Shown: one piece after another, positions 57,836 through 64,000 of the stretch
Layout: each line of letters opens with the position of its first letter
How positions within the stretch are numbered: the first letter of the stretch is position 1
Assembly (NCBI GenBank): GCA_947625605.1
Contig: CANQOY010000003.1
Location: 1-64,000 of the forward strand
Origin: an uncultured Clostridia bacterium
Lineage (GTDB): Bacteria > Bacillota > Clostridia > Christensenellales > Borkfalkiaceae
DNA: 64,000 nucleotides
Direction of reading: 5' to 3'
Made by a program: the position numbers and the translations under genes
Notes under the pieces: generated by a model
What the model was told of the DNA's origin: nothing
Databases searched by the model: none
Seen by the model: the letters and a program-made list of their open reading frames with translations, nothing else

Positions 57836-58552
57836 ATGCCTACGGATTACATTGCAACATGGCTCGGCGACTGGTCGGCAGAGGTCAATCTCCCGTCCAC
57901 CGCACTCAAAACGGCGATCGTCATCATCATGGCGGTGATCTTGGGCTGCGAACGTTCGCGCAACCGCCATGCCGCGGGGCTGCGCACTTTCATCGTGCTC
58001 TCCATCGGCTCCACGTTCGCGGGCGTCGCGGATACCTACTTTATGCAGAATTACAGTACAGGCTTCCCCGTCATGTCCGCCGCCGTGTTCATCGGGATCT
58101 CCATCATCACGGCGAACACCATCGTCTATTCCTCGAAAAATCAGATCATGGGGCTCACCACCTCTTTCGGCGTGTGGACGATGTCCATCATCTCGGCGAT
58201 CCTCGGCTTCGGCCTCTACATGGCCGCCCTCCTCGGCTTCATCGCCCTCATGATCGGCCTCCTCGCCTTCTCCAAACTCGAAAACTACATCAAGGCGAAG
58301 TCCGACCACTTTGAGATCCACCTCGAACTCAAAACGAAGAACAGCCTGCAAGAGTTTATCACGGCGGCGCGAAAGTTCGGGCTCAAAATCGACAACCTCG
58401 AACTCAACCCTGCCTACGCGAACTCGGGGCTCAGCGTGTACACCGTGCGGTTCACCGTCAACGATAAGGCCCTCCGCAAGAAGAGTCACAACGACATCAT
58501 CGAGGCGCTCTCCGTGCTCGAATGCGTGTATCACGTCGAGAAGATCGGCTAA
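57836..58552 (+). CDS. MgtC/SapB family membrane protein
   Basis: LGCERSRNRHAAGLRTFIVLSIGSTFA; C-terminal ACT-like region. Confidence 0.9.
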   Translation: MPTDYIATWLGDWSAEVNLPSTALKTAIVIIMAVILGCERSRNRHAAGLRTFIVLSIGSTFAGVADTYFMQNYSTGFPVMSAAVFIGISIITANTIVYSSKNQIMGLTTSFGVWTMSIISAILGFGLYMAALLGFIALMIGLLAFSKLENYIKAKSDHFEIHLELKTKNSLQEFITAARKFGLKIDNLELNPAYANSGLSVYTVRFTVNDKALRKKSHNDIIEALSVLECVYHVEKIG

Positions 58553-58592
58553 ATCAGCCGCCGCGCGCCCCTCTCAAACCTGCTCAAAAAAA

Positions 58593-58626
58593 CCTTCCGC
58601 GGAAGATTCCGCGGAAGGCGTTTTTT

Positions 58627-58628
<2 letters not shown>
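58593..58628. terminator. Terminator hairpin
   Basis: CCTTCCGCGGAAGATTCCGCGGAAGG followed by T8. Confidence 0.85.
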
Positions 58629-59730
<1,102 letters not shown>

Positions 59731-59795
59731 TTACGGGACATTTGAAACAAAATGCCCTACTTCATCATATCCTGAAAGAAAAAAAGAGGTGACGG

Positions 59796-60851
59796 ATGAA
59801 GATCTCTCTGTGCATGATCGTAAGGGATGAGGAGGCGGTCCTCGGCCGCTGTTTGAGCAGTGCAAAGGAGGTGGCGGACGAGATCGTCATCGTCGATACG
59901 GGCTCGACGGACGGCACCGTGAAGATCGCCGAACAATTTACGCCCCTCCTCTTTCGGCTGCCGTGGCAAGACGACTTCGCCGCCGCGCGAAACTTCTCCT
60001 TTTCGAAGGCCTCGGGCGACTATCTCCTCTGGCTGGACGCCGACGATTGGATCGCTCCCGAACAGCTCGAAACCTTTCGCACCCTGCGTGCGCAACTCGA
60101 ACGGGAGCGGCCGGATACCGTCCTGTGCAGGTACGATTCGGGCAGTCTCGTCTATCTGCGCGAACGCTTCCTCAAAAACACAAAGGAGGCAAAATGGACG
60201 GGGCATGTCCACGAGTGCATCCCTCCTTTCGGAAAAATCGTGCGCTCCACGTTCACTGTGACGCACCTCCCCGAGGCGAAAGATAAGGGCATGCGCAACC
60301 TGCATATCTATCAAAAATGGGCGGGAAAAGAAAAGCTCTCGGGGCGCGACCTCTTCTACTACGGCCGCGAGCTCTACTACCACAAGCTCTACTGCGAGGC
60401 GGCCGCCGTTCTCGGCGAAATGCTCGCGGGAGAGGGTTGGTACATCAACAAGATCGAGGCGTGTAAAATTCTCGCGGCATGCCGCCGCGAGACAGGCCGA
60501 CCGCACGAAGCGCTCCACGCGCTCTTCCAGAGCTTCCTCTACGGAGAACCGCGCGCCTCCGTCCTCTGCGAGATCGCCTCCATCTTCAAGGGCGAGGGAA
60601 AGACGGCCGAAGCAATCTTTTGGTACGAATGCGCGCTCGCCGCGCGCGACCACAGCGAAGAGGGCGACTTCGAGGTCCCCGCCTGCCGCACGGTGATCCC
60701 CGCTCTCGAACTCGTTTGCCTATACCATGCCCGAGGAGAGATCGAAAAATCCTACGAATACCATAAAAAATCGGAGGCCTTCGCCCCCGATCATCCTTCG
60801 GTGATCGCCAACCGAAAATTCTTCGCCTCGCTCCCCTCGCCGCGCCCGTAA
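59796..60851 (+). CDS. Family 2 glycosyltransferase with TPR-like C-terminus
   Basis: MKISLCMIVRDEEAVLGRCLSSAKEVADEIVIVDTGSTDGTV; DYLLWLDADDW. Confidence 0.92.
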   Translation: MKISLCMIVRDEEAVLGRCLSSAKEVADEIVIVDTGSTDGTVKIAEQFTPLLFRLPWQDDFAAARNFSFSKASGDYLLWLDADDWIAPEQLETFRTLRAQLERERPDTVLCRYDSGSLVYLRERFLKNTKEAKWTGHVHECIPPFGKIVRSTFTVTHLPEAKDKGMRNLHIYQKWAGKEKLSGRDLFYYGRELYYHKLYCEAAAVLGEMLAGEGWYINKIEACKILAACRRETGRPHEALHALFQSFLYGEPRASVLCEIASIFKGEGKTAEAIFWYECALAARDHSEEGDFEVPACRTVIPALELVCLYHARGEIEKSYEYHKKSEAFAPDHPSVIANRKFFASLPSPRP

Positions 60852-60861
60852 GAGGGGGCGC

Positions 60862-62397
60862 TCACTCCCATTCGATGGTTGCGGGCGGCTTGCTCGTGAC
60901 GTCATACACCACTCTGTTCGCGTGCCCCAGCTCGTTCGTGATGCGGGTGGAGACCCTCTCCAAGACCTCGTAAGGGATCCTCGCCCAATCCGCGGTCATG
61001 GAATCCACGCTCGTGACGGCGCGGAGCGCGATGACATTCTCATACGTCCTGAAATCGCCCTGCACCCCGACCGTTGCGCTGTCCGTCAAGACGGCGAAAT
61101 ACTGCCAGAGCTCCCGCGCAAGCCCCGCCTTCTCGATCTCGTCGCGGAAGATGAAGTCGGCCGCGCGCAGCGTCTCGATCTTTTCGCGCGTCACCTCCCC
61201 CACGATGCGGATGGCCAAGCCCGACCCGGGGAAGGGCTGGCGCCATACGATCTCCTGCGGGAGCCCCAGCTCCTCGCCCACCTTTCTCACTTCGTCCTTG
61301 AAGAGATTGCGGAGGGGCTCGACGATCTCCTTGAACTCGATGTCCTCCGGCAGTCCGCCCACGTTGTGGTGCGTCTTGATGACGGCGCTCGGCCCCGTCC
61401 CGCTCTCGATGACGTCGGGATAGATCGTCCCCTGCACAAGAAAATCGGCCGCACCCATCTTCCGCGCCTCGGCCTCGAATACGCGGATGAACTCCTCGCC
61501 GATGATCCTGCGCTTTTGCTCGGGATCGGAGACCCCCGCGAGCCTCGTCAAAAAGCGCTCGCTCGCGTCCACTTTGATGAGCTCCGCCCCGCGTCTGCCG
61601 CGGAAGGAGGCCATGACCTCTTCGGCCTCATTCTTCCTGAGGAGACCGTGATCGACGAATACGCAGACCGGATCGCAGCCCGTCGCCCTGCGCACGAGCG
61701 CGGCGGCGACGGCGGAATCCGTCCCGCCCGACATTGCACACAAGACCTTGCGCCCCGCCAGCTTCGCCCTGAGCGCCTCCGCCTGTTCGGCCGCGAAGTG
61801 CTCCATCGTCCAATCCCCGTGCGCGCCGCACACGGCGTACAGGAAATTTTCAAGCATTTTGTTGCCGTATTCGGAATGGGCGACCTCGGGGTGGAACTGA
61901 ATGCCGTAGATCTTGCGGGCCGCGTTCCCAAAGACCGCAACGGGGCAGCTCTCCGTCACCGCCAGCACTTCAAACCCCGCGGGAAGCGCGGTCACAAAGT
62001 CATTGTGGCTCATCCAGCACACGCTTTTTGAGGGCACACCCTCGGACATGGGTGTATCCTTTACGATGGATAGATCCCTCTTGCCGTACTCGCCCGCCTC
62101 GGCGTGCTCCACCGTTCCGCCCAGCATGTGCGCGATGAGCTGCGCCCCGTAGCAGATCCCCAGAACGGGGATCCCGAGCTCGAAGATCCCCCGCGGCGCC
62201 TTGGGGGAATGCGGGTCGTTCACGCAGTTCGGGCCGCCCGTAAAGATGATCCCGATGGGTGCGTACGCCTTGATCTCGGCAAGGGTCATGCTGCACGGTT
62301 TGAGGTCGCAATAGACTTTCAGATCGCGCACCCGCCTTGCGATGAGTTGATTGTACTGCCCGCCGTAATCCATTACGAGCACTTTTTCATGCTGCAT
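60862..62397 (-). CDS. guaA: GMP synthase (glutamine-hydrolysing)
   Basis: [30 protein letters not shown]-terminal KPPATIEWE. Confidence 0.98.
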   Translation of the reverse strand: MQHEKVLVMDYGGQYNQLIARRVRDLKVYCDLKPCSMTLAEIKAYAPIGIIFTGGPNCVNDPHSPKAPRGIFELGIPVLGICYGAQLIAHMLGGTVEHAEAGEYGKRDLSIVKDTPMSEGVPSKSVCWMSHNDFVTALPAGFEVLAVTESCPVAVFGNAARKIYGIQFHPEVAHSEYGNKMLENFLYAVCGAHGDWTMEHFAAEQAEALRAKLAGRKVLCAMSGGTDSAVAAALVRRATGCDPVCVFVDHGLLRKNEAEEVMASFRGRRGAELIKVDASERFLTRLAGVSDPEQKRRIIGEEFIRVFEAEARKMGAADFLVQGTIYPDVIESGTGPSAVIKTHHNVGGLPEDIEFKEIVEPLRNLFKDEVRKVGEELGLPQEIVWRQPFPGSGLAIRIVGEVTREKIETLRAADFIFRDEIEKAGLARELWQYFAVLTDSATVGVQGDFRTYENVIALRAVTSVDSMTADWARIPYEVLERVSTRITNELGHANRVVYDVTSKPPATIEWE

Positions 62398-62477
62398 ATT
62401 TTCTCCGATACAAAAACGCCCTCCCGGGGCGTTTTTTGCTCATTTTATTTGTGCGGGAAGAGGCGCCCGCCGCGGTC

Positions 62478-63107
62478 CTACAACTGTTCCCCGAGATGGG
62501 AAACGATGTCGCGGTACAGTTCGGCAGAACCGTCGAACCCCGCCCCTTCGATCGCGGTGAGAAGAAGGCCGCAGAAGTCCTCGTCCTCTTCATGGATCGC
62601 TTCGATCGCGAGCGCGACGACGGGGTTGCCCGCGGGGAAATCCTTCGGCGTCTCCGCGATGGCAAAGTCCGCCGCCTCCCTGTATTCCCGCTCGCCCGCG
62701 GCCAAATGATACATGACCGTGGCCCCGAGCCCGCAAATATAGGAGCGGTACGTGTAGCCCTCCATCTCCGCGGGGAGATCGAGCGTTTCGTCCTGCCGCT
62801 CGCAAAATTGCGTGAATTTTTCCTGCTCCTTGTCGTAGAGGACGGAGAATCTGCTCGCCGCCGTGCGGTAATTCTTTGCGTCGGCGGAGATGATGAACGA
62901 GCGCGCAAGACAGGCAATGTCGCCCGAGCGCTCATACTCCTGAAAGGCGTAGTCTCCGCTCATCGTCGTAAGCCCGATCCCCGCGGTGAAGCGCATCATG
63001 GCCGCGGGCGCGATGAGGGAAGCCATCCCAAACGCCGCCACCGCCAGAATGATCATCACGCAGAGCGTACATAAAATTGTCTTAAAGACCGTCTTTTTAT
63101 GTTTCAT
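62478..63107 (-). CDS. Uncharacterised membrane-anchored protein
   Basis: 209-aa ORF with N-terminal TM and helical repeats. Confidence 0.7.
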   Translation of the reverse strand: MKHKKTVFKTILCTLCVMIILAVAAFGMASLIAPAAMMRFTAGIGLTTMSGDYAFQEYERSGDIACLARSFIISADAKNYRTAASRFSVLYDKEQEKFTQFCERQDETLDLPAEMEGYTYRSYICGLGATVMYHLAAGEREYREAADFAIAETPKDFPAGNPVVALAIEAIHEEDEDFCGLLLTAIEGAGFDGSAELYRDIVSHLGEQL

Positions 63108-63220
63108 CCGAAAAATGTTTCCGACAAACTTCCTCTTGTACTACCTGCATTTTATCATACATGCGAAAAAATTGCAACCGTTTTGTCATGAAGAAAAAGG
63201 GATTTTCATAATTGTAGTGT

Positions 63221-63883
63221 ATGAGAAAGCGCTGTTTTTGGTTTGTTCCGTTCTTACTATCCCTTCCGCTTCTCGCCGCCTGCGGCGGGAAGTACGACTA
63301 CACGCGCCACATTTCCGAGATCAAATACGATATTTTCCGCGCCGAAACGGAGGAATTTTCCGTCACGCTCTCCCTCTCCTCGCGCGAATACCCGTATGCG
63401 GACGACGGCGTCGCCTGCACCCGCACGAACCTTGCGGAGATCTCGCTCGTCCCCGCGGGCGGCCTGAGCGCGGACTTCTGCGTCTACGTCGTCCAAGGCG
63501 AGAGCGAATGGGGCGGAGAGGCCTCCTTCCGCAACGTGCGCGGCGATTACTACTATTCGCAGGGCGTGGAGACCTTCCCAGAGGGCAGCGTCTCCCTCCG
63601 CATCGAGTGGGAAAGCGAGACCCGTGAGCTCGTTGCGACCTCCGTCAAGACAGCGGACACGATCTCGCCCGAAGAGGCCCTCTCCTTCGCCGTCGCCCAC
63701 GAGTCGGAAGCCATCGCCAAGCTCACCGAAAACGGCGTGTTCCGCGGCGAGTTCCGCGTGCGCCTCTTGCGCAGGGACGATACATACTACTACGTCGGCA
63801 TCATCGACGCGGACGGCCGCACGATCTCTCTGCTTCTCAACAGCGAAACGGGCGAGGTTCTGGCGCGGCGGGAGAGCGCATAG
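63221..63883 (+). CDS. Uncharacterised lipoprotein with PepSY-like C-terminus
   Basis: Lipobox LLAAC; YYYVGIIDADGRTISLLLNSETGEVLARRE. Confidence 0.75.
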   Translation: MRKRCFWFVPFLLSLPLLAACGGKYDYTRHISEIKYDIFRAETEEFSVTLSLSSREYPYADDGVACTRTNLAEISLVPAGGLSADFCVYVVQGESEWGGEASFRNVRGDYYYSQGVETFPEGSVSLRIEWESETRELVATSVKTADTISPEEALSFAVAHESEAIAKLTENGVFRGEFRVRLLRRDDTYYYVGIIDADGRTISLLLNSETGEVLARRESA

Positions 63884-63921
63884 GAGGCTGAGAAAAGGGC
63901 GCTTTTGCCGCTTTGGATCCC

Positions 63922-63950
63922 TTGACAGTTTTCCTCTTCCGTGATATACT
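63922..63950 (+). promoter_or_regulatory. Strong sigma-A-type promoter of a gene leaving the window
   Basis: TTGACA-N17-TATACT, then GTG at 63957. Confidence 0.75.
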
Positions 63951-64000
63951 ATTCCCGTGAAGACCAAGCCGTACAAGCGCACTTTGAGAGCGCTCTATAT

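Overview
The window looks like chromosomal DNA from a GC-rich, spore-forming Clostridia-type Firmicute. This is inferred from spo0A, spoVAC, yunB, spoIIIE/ftsK and [FeFe]-hydrogenase genes plus consensus sigma-A promoters; I could not check taxonomy. Recognisable blocks: a hydrogenase HydB fragment with HydA; an ABC exporter; feoAAB with a Cys-rich partner; recA-cinA-pgsA-rimO-ftsK; spo0A; an ABC-F protein; popT (DUF368); gdhA; a GH18 lipoprotein; spoVAC; a compact phage-head operon; murG/yunB; tyrS; a P-type Ca-ATPase; a CPA2 antiporter with an MgtC-like protein; a collagen-like protein with a glycosyltransferase; and guaA. I recognised no rRNA, tRNA or CRISPR. Main findings: (1) a dispersed short motif, KCGGRCATGGK, seen about 28 times on both strands, in several reading frames and between genes, often close to stop codons; (2) one 1,093-aa ORF joining a YhhN/TMEM86 lysoplasmalogenase-like membrane domain to an iron-type alcohol dehydrogenase and an ALDH3-type aldehyde dehydrogenase, plausibly a plasmalogen-to-fatty-aldehyde processing enzyme; (3) a Spo0A whose receiver domain lacks the phospho-acceptor Asp; (4) a head-only phage operon next to spoVAC. 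All counts were made by eye.
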